This document shows positions 1 to 8,901 of a stretch of 64,000 nt of DNA, one piece after another. Each line of letters begins with the position of its first letter. The first letter of the stretch is position 1. A program made the translations under genes and the position numbers. Source of the stretch: Klenkia taihuensis (lineage in GTDB: Bacteria; Actinomycetota; Actinomycetes; Mycobacteriales; Geodermatophilaceae). The stretch spans positions 1,178,001-1,242,000 of the forward strand of contig NZ_FOMD01000001.1 in NCBI RefSeq assembly GCF_900112525.1. Reading direction: 5' to 3'. The notes beneath the pieces are model-generated. The model saw only the letters and a list, made by a program, of their open reading frames with translations. It ran no database searches and was not told the origin of the DNA.

Positions 1-2
1 AG

Positions 3-944
3 GCCTCCGGCGTCCCGGCCGCCGACCGCGGGATGCGGCAGCACGCGGTGACGTCGTCGGTCATGGTGACCGCACGCGACCCGTGGGTGAACATGCTGCG
101 CACCACCGTCGCCGCGTTCGCCGCAGGGGTCGGCGGGGCGGACGCGATCACGGTGGCCCCGTTCGACGCCGCGCTGGGTCTGCCCGACCCCTTCGCGCGG
201 CGGATCGCCCGGAACACGCAGTCGCTGCTGCTGGAGGAGAGCCACCTCGGCCGGGTGCTCGACCCGGCCGGGGGCTCCTGGTACGTGGAGTCGCTGACCG
301 ACGCGCTGGCGCACGCGGCGTGGGAGCTGTTCACCGAGCTGGAGCGGGCCGGTGGGTACGCCGCGGCGCTGTCCTCGGGGCTGGTCGCGGAGAGGACCGC
401 CGCCGCGTGGGCCGCCAGGTCGGGGCGGCTCGCCACCCGCGAGGACGCGATCACGGGCGTGAGCGAGTTCCCGAACATCGCGGAGAAGCTGCCCGACCGG
501 CGTCCGGCCCCCGCCGTCGCCTCCGGGGGCGGGCTGCCCCGGGTGCGCGCGGCGCAGGTCTTCGAGGACCTGCGCGACCGCGCGGAGGAACCGGCCGACC
601 GTCCGGCGGTGTACCTGGCGACCCTGGGGAAGCCGGCCGCGCACACCGCGCGGCTGACCTTCGCCACCAACCTCTTCCAGGCCGGGGGGCTGGCGACGCC
701 GTCCGGCGACGGGGCGTCCGGGCTGGGTGGGGCGACCGTGGCCTGCATCTGCGGGTCGGACAAGGACTACGGCGGTGCGGCCGCCCTCGCCGCCGAGCTC
801 CGGGAGGCCGGGGCGTCGCGCATCTGGCTGGCCGGGAAGCCCGACCTGGCCGTCGAGGGCGTCGACGGCTACGTGTTCGCCGGCTGCGACGCCGTCGACG
901 TCCTGACCACCACCCTCGACGAGCTGCTGGGAGCACGGGCATGA
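3..944 (+). CDS. mutA: Methylmalonyl-CoA mutase small (beta) subunit, 3' part
   Basis: The reading frame is already open at the left edge, so only the C-terminal ~313 residues are present. The start of the fragment matches the end of the mutase TIM barrel (AARNTQ-like [17 protein letters not shown], then [13 protein letters not shown]). This is followed by a B12-binding-like fold that lacks the DxHxxG cobalamin-ligand motif, as expected for the non-catalytic small subunit. It pairs with MutB to convert (R)-methylmalonyl-CoA to succinyl-CoA in propionate metabolism. Its stop overlaps the mutB start as ATGA, so the two are translationally coupled. Confidence 0.95.
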   Translation, partial: ASGVPAADRGMRQHAVTSSVMVTARDPWVNMLRTTVAAFAAGVGGADAITVAPFDAALGLPDPFARRIARNTQSLLLEESHLGRVLDPAGGSWYVESLTDALAHAAWELFTELERAGGYAAALSSGLVAERTAAAWAARSGRLATREDAITGVSEFPNIAEKLPDRRPAPAVASGGGLPRVRAAQVFEDLRDRAEEPADRPAVYLATLGKPAAHTARLTFATNLFQAGGLATPSGDGASGLGGATVACICGSDKDYGGAAALAAELREAGASRIWLAGKPDLAVEGVDGYVFAGCDAVDVLTTTLDELLGARA

Positions 945-3148
945 GCGCGATCCCCGACTTCGGGTCCTTGGAGCTGGGCACCCCGGCGCAGGCCGCGTCG
1001 GCTGCGGACTGGGCGGCGGAGTTCGCCTCGCGGACCGGTCGGTCGGTGGGGGAGGCGGCGTGGGAGACGCCCGAGGGCATCGAGGTGCCCCCGCTGCTCA
1101 CCGCGGACGACCTCGAGGGCCTGGACTTCCTGGACGGGTACCCGGGCCTGCCGCCCTACGGCCGCGGGCCCTACCCGACGATGTACACCACCCAGCCGTG
1201 GACGGTGCGCCAGTACGCGGGGTTCTCCACCGCGGCGGCGTCCAACGCCTTCTACCGGCGGAACCTGGCGGCGGGCCAGAAGGGCCTGTCGGTGGCCTTC
1301 GACCTGCCCACCCACCGGGGCTACGACTCCGACCACCCGCGGGTGCCCGGCGACGTCGGCATGGCCGGGGTGGCCATCGACTCCATCTACGACATGCGGC
1401 AGCTCTTCGACGGCATCCCGCTGGACCGGATGAGCGTGTCGATGACCATGAACGGCGCCGTGCTGCCGGTGCTCGCGCTCTACATCGTGGCCGCCGAGGA
1501 GCAGGGGGTGGCGCCGGAGCAGCTGTCGGGGACCATCCAGAACGACATCCTCAAGGAGTTCATGGTCCGCAACACCTACATCTACCCCCCGGGGCCCTCG
1601 ATGCAGGTGATCAGCGACATCTTCGCCTACACGTCGCAGCGGATGCCCCGGTTCAACTCGATCTCGATCTCCGGGTACCACATCCAGGAGGCGGGGGCGA
1701 CGGCCGACCTGGAACTGGCCTACACGCTCGCCGACGGGGTGGAGTACCTCAAGGCGGGCCGCGAGGCCGGGCTGGACGTCGACGCCTTCGCCCCCCGGTT
1801 GAGCTTCTTCTGGGGCATCGGCATGAACTTCTTCATGGAGGTCGCCAAGCTCCGCGCCGGCCGGCTGCTGTGGGCCAAGCTGGTGGAGCGCGAGGGCGCG
1901 ACCAACCCCAAGTCGCTGTCGCTGCGCACGCACTCGCAGACCTCGGGCTGGTCGCTGACCGCGCAGGACGTCTACAACAACGTCGTCCGCACCTGCGTGG
2001 AGGCGATGGCCGCCACCCAGGGCCACACGCAGTCCCTGCACACCAACGCCCTGGACGAGGCGCTGGCGCTGCCGACCGACTTCTCCGCCCGGATCGCCCG
2101 CAACACCCAGCTGCTGCTGCAGCAGGAGTCGGGCACCACCCGGGTCATCGACCCCTGGGGCGGGTCGGCCTACGTGGAGCGGCTGACCTACGACCTGGCC
2201 CGCAAGGCCTGGGCGCACATCGCCGAGGTCGAGGCGCACGGCGGGATGGCGCAGGCGATCAGCGACGGCATCCCGAAGCTGCGCATCGAGGAGGCCGCGG
2301 CCCGCACCCAGGCGCGCATCGACTCCGGCCGCCAGCCCGTCATCGGGGTCAACAAGTACCCGGTGGAGGCCGACGAGGCCGTCGAGGTGCTGCGGGTGGA
2401 CAACGCCGACGTGCTGGCCCAGCAGGTGCAGCGGTTGCGCGACCTGCGTGCCGAGCGGGACTCCTCGGTGACCGAGGCCGCCCTCCGCCGGCTGACCGAG
2501 GCCGCGCAGGCCGCCGCCGACGGCAAGCGGGGGCAGGAGCTGGAGAACAACCTGCTTCACCTGGCCGTCGACGCCGCCCGGGCCAAGGCGACCGTCGGGG
2601 AGATCTCCGACGCCCTGGAGAAGGTCTACGGCCGGCACGCCGGCCAGGTCCGCACCATCTCCGGGGTGTACCGCGAGGAGGCAGGGGAAGGGGGCCCGAT
2701 GCAGGAGACCCGGGCGATGACCGAGGCGTTCGCCGAGGCGGAGGGCCGCCGTCCCCGCATCCTGGTGGCCAAGATGGGCCAGGACGGCCACGACCGCGGG
2801 CAGAAGGTCATCGCCACCGCCTTCGCCGATCTCGGCTTCGACGTCGACGTGGGCCCGCTGTTCCAGACGCCGGAGGAGGTCGCCCGGCAGGCGGTGGAGG
2901 CCGACGTGCACGTCGTCGGGGTCTCCTCGCTGGCGGCGGGCCACCTGACGCTGGTGCCGGCGCTGCGCGACGCCCTGGCCGAGCTGGGGGCCTCCGACGT
3001 GCTGGTCGTGGTCGGGGGCGTGATCCCGCCCGACGACGTGCAGACGCTCCAGGACATGGGCGCCGCCGCGGTGTTCCCGCCCGGCACGGTCATCGCCACG
3101 GCGGCCCAGCAGCTGCTGCGGGAGCTCTCGGCCCGCCTCGGCCACTGA
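941..3148 (+). CDS. mutB: Methylmalonyl-CoA mutase large (alpha) subunit
   Basis: A 735-residue protein, the normal length for the catalytic subunit. The substrate-binding TIM barrel covers roughly residues 1-560 (for example [17 protein letters not shown] and [20 protein letters not shown]). The C-terminal cobalamin-binding domain shows DGHDRG near residue 613, where the His is the lower axial ligand of adenosylcobalamin, and the later [11 protein letters not shown] element. The ATG at 941 overlaps the mutA stop. The meaB start follows 5 bases after its stop, giving an operon for B12-dependent propionyl/methylmalonyl-CoA metabolism. Propionyl-CoA carboxylase-type genes lie about 6 kb downstream. 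Confidence 0.97.
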   Translation: MSAIPDFGSLELGTPAQAASAADWAAEFASRTGRSVGEAAWETPEGIEVPPLLTADDLEGLDFLDGYPGLPPYGRGPYPTMYTTQPWTVRQYAGFSTAAASNAFYRRNLAAGQKGLSVAFDLPTHRGYDSDHPRVPGDVGMAGVAIDSIYDMRQLFDGIPLDRMSVSMTMNGAVLPVLALYIVAAEEQGVAPEQLSGTIQNDILKEFMVRNTYIYPPGPSMQVISDIFAYTSQRMPRFNSISISGYHIQEAGATADLELAYTLADGVEYLKAGREAGLDVDAFAPRLSFFWGIGMNFFMEVAKLRAGRLLWAKLVEREGATNPKSLSLRTHSQTSGWSLTAQDVYNNVVRTCVEAMAATQGHTQSLHTNALDEALALPTDFSARIARNTQLLLQQESGTTRVIDPWGGSAYVERLTYDLARKAWAHIAEVEAHGGMAQAISDGIPKLRIEEAAARTQARIDSGRQPVIGVNKYPVEADEAVEVLRVDNADVLAQQVQRLRDLRAERDSSVTEAALRRLTEAAQAAADGKRGQELENNLLHLAVDAARAKATVGEISDALEKVYGRHAGQVRTISGVYREEAGEGGPMQETRAMTEAFAEAEGRRPRILVAKMGQDGHDRGQKVIATAFADLGFDVDVGPLFQTPEEVARQAVEADVHVVGVSSLAAGHLTLVPALRDALAELGASDVLVVVGGVIPPDDVQTLQDMGAAAVFPPGTVIATAAQQLLRELSARLGH

Positions 3149-3153
3149 CCTCC

Positions 3154-4125
3154 GTGGAGCTCGCGGAGGGCGTGCTCGCCGGGGACCGGCGGTCGATCGC
3201 CCGGGCCATCACGCTGGTGGAGTCCCGGCGGGCCGACCACCGGGAACGGGCGCAGGAGCTGCTGGTGGAGCTGCTGCCGCACGCCGGCGGGGCGCAGCGG
3301 GTCGGCATCAGCGGCGTTCCCGGGGTCGGCAAGTCGACCTTCATCGACCAGCTCGGCGTCGACCTGACCGCCGCCGGGCACCGGGTGGCGGTGCTGGCGG
3401 TGGACCCGTCGTCGGCCCGGTCGGGCGGGTCGATCCTGGGCGACAAGACGCGGATGGCCCGGCTGTCGGTCGACCCCGCCGCGTTCATCCGGCCCTCGCC
3501 GACGGCCGGGACGCTGGGCGGGGTCGCGCAGGCCACCCGGGAGTCGATGGTGGTGGTGGAGGCCGCCGGCTACGACGTGGTGCTGGTGGAGACCGTGGGC
3601 GTGGGCCAGAGCGAGGTCACCGTCGCCGAGATGGTGGACACGTTCCTGTTCCTCACCCTGGCCCGCACCGGGGACTCCCTGCAGGGCATCAAGCGCGGGA
3701 TCCTGGAGATCGCCGACGTCATCGCGGTCAACAAGGCCGACGGCCCGGCCGCCGGTGACGCCCGGACAGCGGCCCGGGAACTGCACGGGGCCATCCGCAT
3801 GCTGCGCGGTGACTCCGACTGGGACGTGCCGGTGCTGACCTGCGCCGGGCTGACCGGCGAGGGGCTGGCCGAGGTCTGGGCCCAGGTGGTCGCGCACACC
3901 GGGCAGCTGCAGTCGTCGGGGGAGTTCGACCGCCGTCGCAACGCCCAGCAGGTGCGCTGGACCTGGCAGCTGGTCCGCGACGGGCTGGAGGCGCGGCTGC
4001 GGGAGCACCCCGCCGTCCGTTCCAGCGCGCCCGACCTCGAGCGGCGGGTGCTGGCCGGCGAGCTGACCCCCGCGCTGGCCGCGCGTGAGGTGCTCACCAC
4101 GTTCCTGGCCGACCCGACCCCCTGA
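3154..4125 (+). CDS. meaB: MeaB/ArgK-type GTPase, methylmalonyl-CoA mutase chaperone
   Basis: A 323-residue G3E-family P-loop GTPase. The P-loop GVPGVGKST lies at residues ~54-62, followed by DPSSARSGGSILGDKTRM, the switch segment VETVGVGQSE and the NKAD base-recognition motif. MeaB gates adenosylcobalamin loading and protects the mutase from inactivation. GTG at 3154 is the first plausible start after the mutB stop and matches family length. The longer open frame upstream only shadows mutB. Location directly behind mutB supports the chaperone assignment over the old ArgK (arginine transport kinase) name. Confidence 0.95.
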   Translation: MELAEGVLAGDRRSIARAITLVESRRADHRERAQELLVELLPHAGGAQRVGISGVPGVGKSTFIDQLGVDLTAAGHRVAVLAVDPSSARSGGSILGDKTRMARLSVDPAAFIRPSPTAGTLGGVAQATRESMVVVEAAGYDVVLVETVGVGQSEVTVAEMVDTFLFLTLARTGDSLQGIKRGILEIADVIAVNKADGPAAGDARTAARELHGAIRMLRGDSDWDVPVLTCAGLTGEGLAEVWAQVVAHTGQLQSSGEFDRRRNAQQVRWTWQLVRDGLEARLREHPAVRSSAPDLERRVLAGELTPALAAREVLTTFLADPTP

Positions 4126-4197
4126 GGGACCGCCGAGGGGCTCCCACCGGGGACACTGGGGGTGCACACCGCCCGCACTGCCCTGGAGAGCCCACCC

Positions 4198-5601
4198 ATG
4201 ACCCGCATCGTCATCATCGGCGGCGGACCGGCCGGCTACGAGGCCGCGCTCGTCGCCGCCCAGCTCGGCGCAGACGTCACCGTCGTCGAGCGGGACGGCC
4301 TCGGCGGGGCCAGCGTGCTGACCGACTGCGTGCCCTCCAAGACCCTCATCGCCGCCGCCGGCGCGATGACCGCGGTGCGCGACTCCGCCGTCCTCGGCCT
4401 GCAGGGCACCGACCTGGCCGACGTCAGCCTGGACATCGCCGCGGTCAACCAGCGCATCCGCGGCCTGGCCGTCGCGCAGTCCGCCGACATCCACGCCCGG
4501 CTGGAGAGCGTCGGCGTGCGGTGCGTCAGCGGGCAGGCGCGGCTGTCCGACGAGATCCGCGGGCTCATCGCGCACCGGGTGGAGATCTGCGACCACGACG
4601 GCGGCGTGCAGCAGGAGGTCGAGGCCGACGTCGTGCTCATCGCCACCGGCGCCGACCCGCGGGTGCTCCCGGGGTCCGAGCCCGATGGCGACCGCATCCT
4701 CTCGTGGCGCGACGTCTACGACCTGGAGGAGCTGCCCGAGCACCTCGTCGTGGTCGGCTCCGGCGTCACCGGCGCGGAGTTCGCCTCCGGCTACCTCGAG
4801 GCGGGGGTGCCGGTCACCCTGGTCTCCTCCCGCGACCAGGTGCTGCCCGGTGAGGACGCCGACGCCGCCGCCGTGGTCGAGCAGGTCTTCCAGTCCCGGG
4901 GCGGCAAGATTGCCGAGCGCGGCCGCGCGGAGTCGGTGAAGCGCACGGAGACCGGCGTCGAGGTGCGGCTGACCGACGGCCGGGTGGTCACCGGGTCGCA
5001 CGCGCTGATGACCGTGGGCACCGTGCCCAATACCGACGGGCTGAACCTCGAGGCCTGCGGGGTCGCGCTGGCGCCGTCCGGGCACGTGGTGGTCGACCGG
5101 GTGTCCCGCACCTCGGTGCCCGGCATCTACGCCGCCGGCGACGTCACCGGGGTCTTCCAGCTCGCCTCCGTCGCCGCCATGCAGGGCCGCATCGCGATGT
5201 GGCACGCCCTCGGCGAGGCCGTCTCGCCGATCCGGCTGAAGACCGTGGCCGGCAACGTGTTCACCCACCCGGAGATCGCCACCGTCGGTGTGCAGGAGAA
5301 GACGCTGCCGGAGGGCTCGGACATCGACAGCGTGCAGCTGCCCCTGGCCACCAACGCCCGGGCCAAGATGAGCGACCTGCGCGACGGGTTCGTGAAGATC
5401 TTCGCCCGCCGCTCGACCGGCGTCGTCGTCGGCGGCGTGGTCGTTGCGCCGGGGGCCTCGGAGCTGGTTCTGCCGATCACCCTCGCGGTCAGCAAGGGCC
5501 TGACCGTCGACGACCTCGCGCAGACGTTCTCCATCTACCCGTCGCTGTCCGGGTCGATCACCGAGGCCGGCCGCCGGCTGATGAACTCCCAGCCGGAGTG
5601 A
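4198..5601 (+). CDS. lpdA: NAD(P)H-quinone reductase, LpdA-type flavoprotein disulfide reductase homologue
   Basis: A 467-residue FAD/NAD-binding protein: GGGPAGYEAAL dinucleotide-binding motif at the N-terminus, second GxGxxGAEFA motif near residue 185, and a C-terminal dimerisation domain. It closely resembles M. tuberculosis Rv3303c. The active-site segment reads GGASVLTDCVPSK, so only one of the two redox cysteines of true dihydrolipoamide dehydrogenases remains. LpdA also has this change and works as a quinone reductase. ATG 4198 has GGAGAG 7 bases upstream; the in-frame ATG at 4162 has no such site and adds a non-conserved leader. The stop overlaps the next gene by 4 bases. Confidence 0.92.
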   Translation: MTRIVIIGGGPAGYEAALVAAQLGADVTVVERDGLGGASVLTDCVPSKTLIAAAGAMTAVRDSAVLGLQGTDLADVSLDIAAVNQRIRGLAVAQSADIHARLESVGVRCVSGQARLSDEIRGLIAHRVEICDHDGGVQQEVEADVVLIATGADPRVLPGSEPDGDRILSWRDVYDLEELPEHLVVVGSGVTGAEFASGYLEAGVPVTLVSSRDQVLPGEDADAAAVVEQVFQSRGGKIAERGRAESVKRTETGVEVRLTDGRVVTGSHALMTVGTVPNTDGLNLEACGVALAPSGHVVVDRVSRTSVPGIYAAGDVTGVFQLASVAAMQGRIAMWHALGEAVSPIRLKTVAGNVFTHPEIATVGVQEKTLPEGSDIDSVQLPLATNARAKMSDLRDGFVKIFARRSTGVVVGGVVVAPGASELVLPITLAVSKGLTVDDLAQTFSIYPSLSGSITEAGRRLMNSQPE

Positions 5602-6395
5602 CCCGGCGGGTCCCCGTCGCCGGCGGGGACATCTGCGCCTCCTTCCGCGAGGACCGGCCCGCTGGGCCGGTGTTCGTCAAGGAGCTCGACGGGGCGCCCG
5701 CCGGGTTCTTCGCGGCCGAGGCGCGGGGGCTGGACCGGCTGCGGGTGGACGGCGGCCCGCTGGTCCCCGCGGTGGTCGAGGTGACCGACCGCGCGCTGGT
5801 GCTCGAGTGGGTGGACACCGCGGCCCCGGCGGCCGGAGCGGCGTCCCGGTTCGGCGGGGAGCTGGCCCGGCTGCACGCGGCACCGGAGGAGTCCTTCGGG
5901 GGATCCGGGTACGCGGCGACCATCCCCCTGGACGACCGGGCCTTCCGCGACTGGCCGCCGTTCTTCGCCGAGGCCCGGCTGCTCCCCCTGGTGCGGGCGG
6001 CGCGGGACACCGGCTCGCTGTCCGCGGCCGGCGCGGTCGCCGTGGAGCGGGTGTGCGCCCGGCTCGACCAGCTGGTCCCGGTCGAGCCGCCGGCCCGGCT
6101 GCACGGCGACCTGTGGAGCGGCAACCTGCTGTGGGGCGCCGACGGCCGGGTCCGGCTGGTCGACGCCGCCGCCGCGCACGCCGGGCACCGGGAGACCGAC
6201 CTGGCGCTGCTCGCCCTGTTCGGTGCGCCGCACCTGGACCGGGTGGAGGCGGCGTACGTCGAGGCGGCGCCGCTGGCCGACGGCTGGCGCCAGCGGCAGG
6301 GCATCCACCAGCTGCACCCGCTGCTGCTGCACGCCGTCCTGTTCGGCGGCGGCTACGGCGCGGCGGTGGAACGGCAGGCAGCGCTCTACCTCTGA
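5598..6395 (+). CDS. Fructosamine kinase family protein
   Basis: A 265-residue aminoglycoside-phosphotransferase-fold protein. The catalytic loop HGDLWSGNLLW near residue 170 and the following VDAAAAHAGHRETDLAL metal-binding region are diagnostic of the fructosamine/ketosamine kinase family. These enzymes phosphorylate sugar groups on glycated amines as a repair step. The GTG at 5598 overlaps the lpdA stop as GTGA, indicating translational coupling. The physiological substrate cannot be read from sequence. The metal-binding motif has VDAA where VDPA is more usual; the Asp is kept. Confidence 0.82.
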   Translation: MTRRVPVAGGDICASFREDRPAGPVFVKELDGAPAGFFAAEARGLDRLRVDGGPLVPAVVEVTDRALVLEWVDTAAPAAGAASRFGGELARLHAAPEESFGGSGYAATIPLDDRAFRDWPPFFAEARLLPLVRAARDTGSLSAAGAVAVERVCARLDQLVPVEPPARLHGDLWSGNLLWGADGRVRLVDAAAAHAGHRETDLALLALFGAPHLDRVEAAYVEAAPLADGWRQRQGIHQLHPLLLHAVLFGGGYGAAVERQAALYL

Positions 6396-6469
6396 CGGGT
6401 GACGCGCCTCCAGCCGAGCGCCGCCGGTGACGACGTCCTGGTCAGGTCCCACCTGCCCAGGAGCTGATC

Positions 6470-8857
6470 GTGTCCCACGCCCGTCGTCGTCGCGCGCTGC
6501 GCGGTGCCGTCCTCACCGCCACTGCCGCGGTGCTGGCCACCTTCGTCGTCGCGCCCGCCGCGCAGGCGGACCCGACCGTGACCGACGTGCCCGCCACGAC
6601 GTCGGGCACCGCCGAGCCGACGTCGGTCGAGCCGACCCCGGAGGCGGCCCCCAGCGCCGAGGCCACGCCCACGACGGAGTCCGCGCCCTCGACGGAGTCG
6701 GCGCCTCCGACGGAGGCCGCGCCGGCCTCGCCCGGTTCGCCGACCCCGGAGGACCCGGGCACCGACCCGGGCGACGTCGTGGTCGGTCAGCTGATGCAGG
6801 CCTGGCCCGACCCGACCGCGGAGGAGCACACCCACGAGGACCACGGTCACGAGGACGGCGACCACGCCGAGGAGCCGCTGAGCTGGATCGAGCCGGCCGA
6901 CGGCGACGCCGTGCGCGTGCCCACCGACTCGCTGCCCGACGTCGAGGTGGGTTCCACCCTGGCGGTCACCGTCGGCGACGAGATCACCGACGAGGCGTCG
7001 ACGGAGCAGGGCATCGAGCCCGCCGTCGAGGTGCAGGCCGCCACCGTCGTCGACGCCGCCACCCCCGACCCGACCACCGCGTCGGCCGGCAGCGCGCCGA
7101 CCAACACCGTGACCGCGGTGCTGGTGCTCCCCGCCGGTGCCACCGCGGACAGCATGACGATCGGGACGGTCGTCAACACCCTGAACGGCGCCGTCTCCTC
7201 GTTCTGGGACGAGCAGAGCAACGGCACCGTGCGCATCGCGGCCGTGGCCGGCGCCACGGGCTGGGTGCGTTCGTCGCAGACCTGCTCCTCGGCGTTCAAC
7301 CTGTGGAACGACGTCGCCGCGCAGATCGGGTGGACGCAAGGGGCCGGCAAGCACCTGATGCTCTACGTCCCGCAGGGCACCGCGGGCTGCGCCTACGGCC
7401 TGGGCACCGTGGGCACCTCCATCGGCAGCGGTGGGCGTTCCTACGTGCAGGCCGCCGCGCTGTCGGTGATGGCCCACGAGCTCGGCCACAACTTCGGCCT
7501 CGGGCACTCCTCGGAGCTGCAGTGCGACGGCTCGCTGGAGTCGGGCACCTGCCAGACCCGGGCCTACTACGACTTCTACGACGTCATGGGCATCTCCTGG
7601 GGCCAGGTCGGCACGCTGAACGCGGTCCAGGCCGACCGGCTGGGGCTTCTCCCGACCACCGAGCAGGTCGCGCTGACGGCGTCCAGCGCGGGGACGACGG
7701 TCACCCTGGCGCCCGTGTCGGCGACGTCCGGTACCCGTGCGGTGAAGCTGACGGCCCCCGACGGGACCGTCTACTTCCTGGAGTACCGCCAGCCCAGTGG
7801 GCGGGACGCCTGGCTCGGCGACACCCGCAACGCCTACCGCCTCGACAGCGGCGTCGTGCTGCGCCGGGCCGCTGCGCGGGACGGCGACACCTCCTTGCTC
7901 CTGGACGGCTCGCCCTCTGGCCCCTCCGGCTGGGCGTCGGACCTGCGGCAGGCCCTGCCCGTCGGCACGACGTCGGTGGCAGGCGGATTCTCCGTCGCAG
8001 TCACCGGTACGACGCCTTCCGCGGCGACAGTCCGCGTCGGACCGGCATCGATGTCGGCAATCACCTCGGCCTACGTCGGGAGCGGTGGCGCGGCCGGCCC
8101 ACTGGGGAACTCGACGAGTGCGGAGACGTGTGGTCTCGTTCGCGGGGGGTGCTTCCGCCACTTCGCGCATGGATCCATCTACTGGTCCCCGTCCACGGGA
8201 ACGCAACTGGTGACCGGTGGCCTGCGTGAGCGGTGGGCCGCGTTGGGTTATGAGTACAGCTGGCTCGGCTACCCCGCGAGTGGAGCCAATTGCTCGTTGC
8301 CGCGTGGTGGTTGTGTCCAGGTGTTCGAAGCCGGTGCTCTGTACTGGGTTCCAGGTCTTGGCGCTGTCTCCATCAGCGGCGGATTGTGGTCCGCATGGGC
8401 GCAGCGGGGCTACGAGGCTGGATCGTTGGGCTACCCCGTCGCCGATGCGCGCTGCGGCCTCCGCGGCGGTGGCTGTGTTCAGTGGTTCGAGCGTGGATCG
8501 CTGTACTGGGTGCCGGGGTACGGTGCCCGATCCATCACTGGAGGTCTGCTGGAGGGCTGGGCCACCCGGGGGTACGAGTTCGGGAACCTCGGTTACCCGA
8601 TCGCTGACGCGTTCTGCGGCCTGATCGGTGGCGGATGCGTGCAGTCCTTCATGGGGGGCAGCCTGTACTGGGTACCCGGCGTGGGGGCCCGAGCCCTGAC
8701 TGGTGGCCTGTACCAGGGTTGGGCGGCACGAGGCTATGAAGTGGGGTACCTCGGCTACCCGGTGGCCGACGCACAGTGCGGTTCCGGCGGAGTGTGTTCG
8801 CAGTCCTTCCAAGGAGGCCGGCTGTTGTGGGCGCCGAGCCGCGGCGCCTACACCTGA
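6470..8857 (+). CDS. Secreted zinc metallopeptidase with C-terminal LGFP repeats
   Basis: A 795-residue exported protein. An Arg-rich start and hydrophobic stretch ending in APAAQA form a Sec signal peptide (~residues 1-31). A Pro/Thr/Glu-rich linker with a His-rich patch (EEHTHEDHGHEDGDHAEE) follows. The catalytic domain holds HELGHNFGLGHS near residue 338, a HExxHxxGxxH zinc site of metzincin type, with a downstream Met in DVMGIS. Residues ~525-795 are about five LGFP-type repeats, each with a Cys pair (for example CGLRGGGC). GTG 6470 has AGGAG 6 bases upstream. The tail shows much weaker third-position GC than the catalytic part. Likely a wall-anchored protease of unknown substrate. Confidence 0.88.
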   Translation: MSHARRRRALRGAVLTATAAVLATFVVAPAAQADPTVTDVPATTSGTAEPTSVEPTPEAAPSAEATPTTESAPSTESAPPTEAAPASPGSPTPEDPGTDPGDVVVGQLMQAWPDPTAEEHTHEDHGHEDGDHAEEPLSWIEPADGDAVRVPTDSLPDVEVGSTLAVTVGDEITDEASTEQGIEPAVEVQAATVVDAATPDPTTASAGSAPTNTVTAVLVLPAGATADSMTIGTVVNTLNGAVSSFWDEQSNGTVRIAAVAGATGWVRSSQTCSSAFNLWNDVAAQIGWTQGAGKHLMLYVPQGTAGCAYGLGTVGTSIGSGGRSYVQAAALSVMAHELGHNFGLGHSSELQCDGSLESGTCQTRAYYDFYDVMGISWGQVGTLNAVQADRLGLLPTTEQVALTASSAGTTVTLAPVSATSGTRAVKLTAPDGTVYFLEYRQPSGRDAWLGDTRNAYRLDSGVVLRRAAARDGDTSLLLDGSPSGPSGWASDLRQALPVGTTSVAGGFSVAVTGTTPSAATVRVGPASMSAITSAYVGSGGAAGPLGNSTSAETCGLVRGGCFRHFAHGSIYWSPSTGTQLVTGGLRERWAALGYEYSWLGYPASGANCSLPRGGCVQVFEAGALYWVPGLGAVSISGGLWSAWAQRGYEAGSLGYPVADARCGLRGGGCVQWFERGSLYWVPGYGARSITGGLLEGWATRGYEFGNLGYPIADAFCGLIGGGCVQSFMGGSLYWVPGVGARALTGGLYQGWAARGYEVGYLGYPVADAQCGSGGVCSQSFQGGRLLWAPSRGAYT

Positions 8858-8863
8858 CGACAC

Positions 8864-8901
8864 CCTGAGGGGCCGGGGGCAGCTGCCCCCGGCCCCTCAG
8901 G
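8864..8901. terminator. 38-bp perfect palindrome, bidirectional terminator candidate
   Basis: An uninterrupted 19+19 base inverted repeat, almost all G/C, lies between the convergent metallopeptidase and accA genes. It covers the accA stop codon at 8897-8899. No U-tract follows on either strand, which is common for actinobacterial terminators. Confidence 0.8.

Noticed and set aside
83-940. N-terminal extension of mutB over the mutA fragment
   Set aside because: Arg-rich shadow sequence; the conserved MutB N-terminus begins at ATG 941.
869-5268. Very long minus-strand open frames opposite mutB, meaB and lpdA
   Set aside because: Products are His/Gly/Arg-rich, non-globular and lack family motifs. 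They arise from extreme GC bias opposite well-supported genes.
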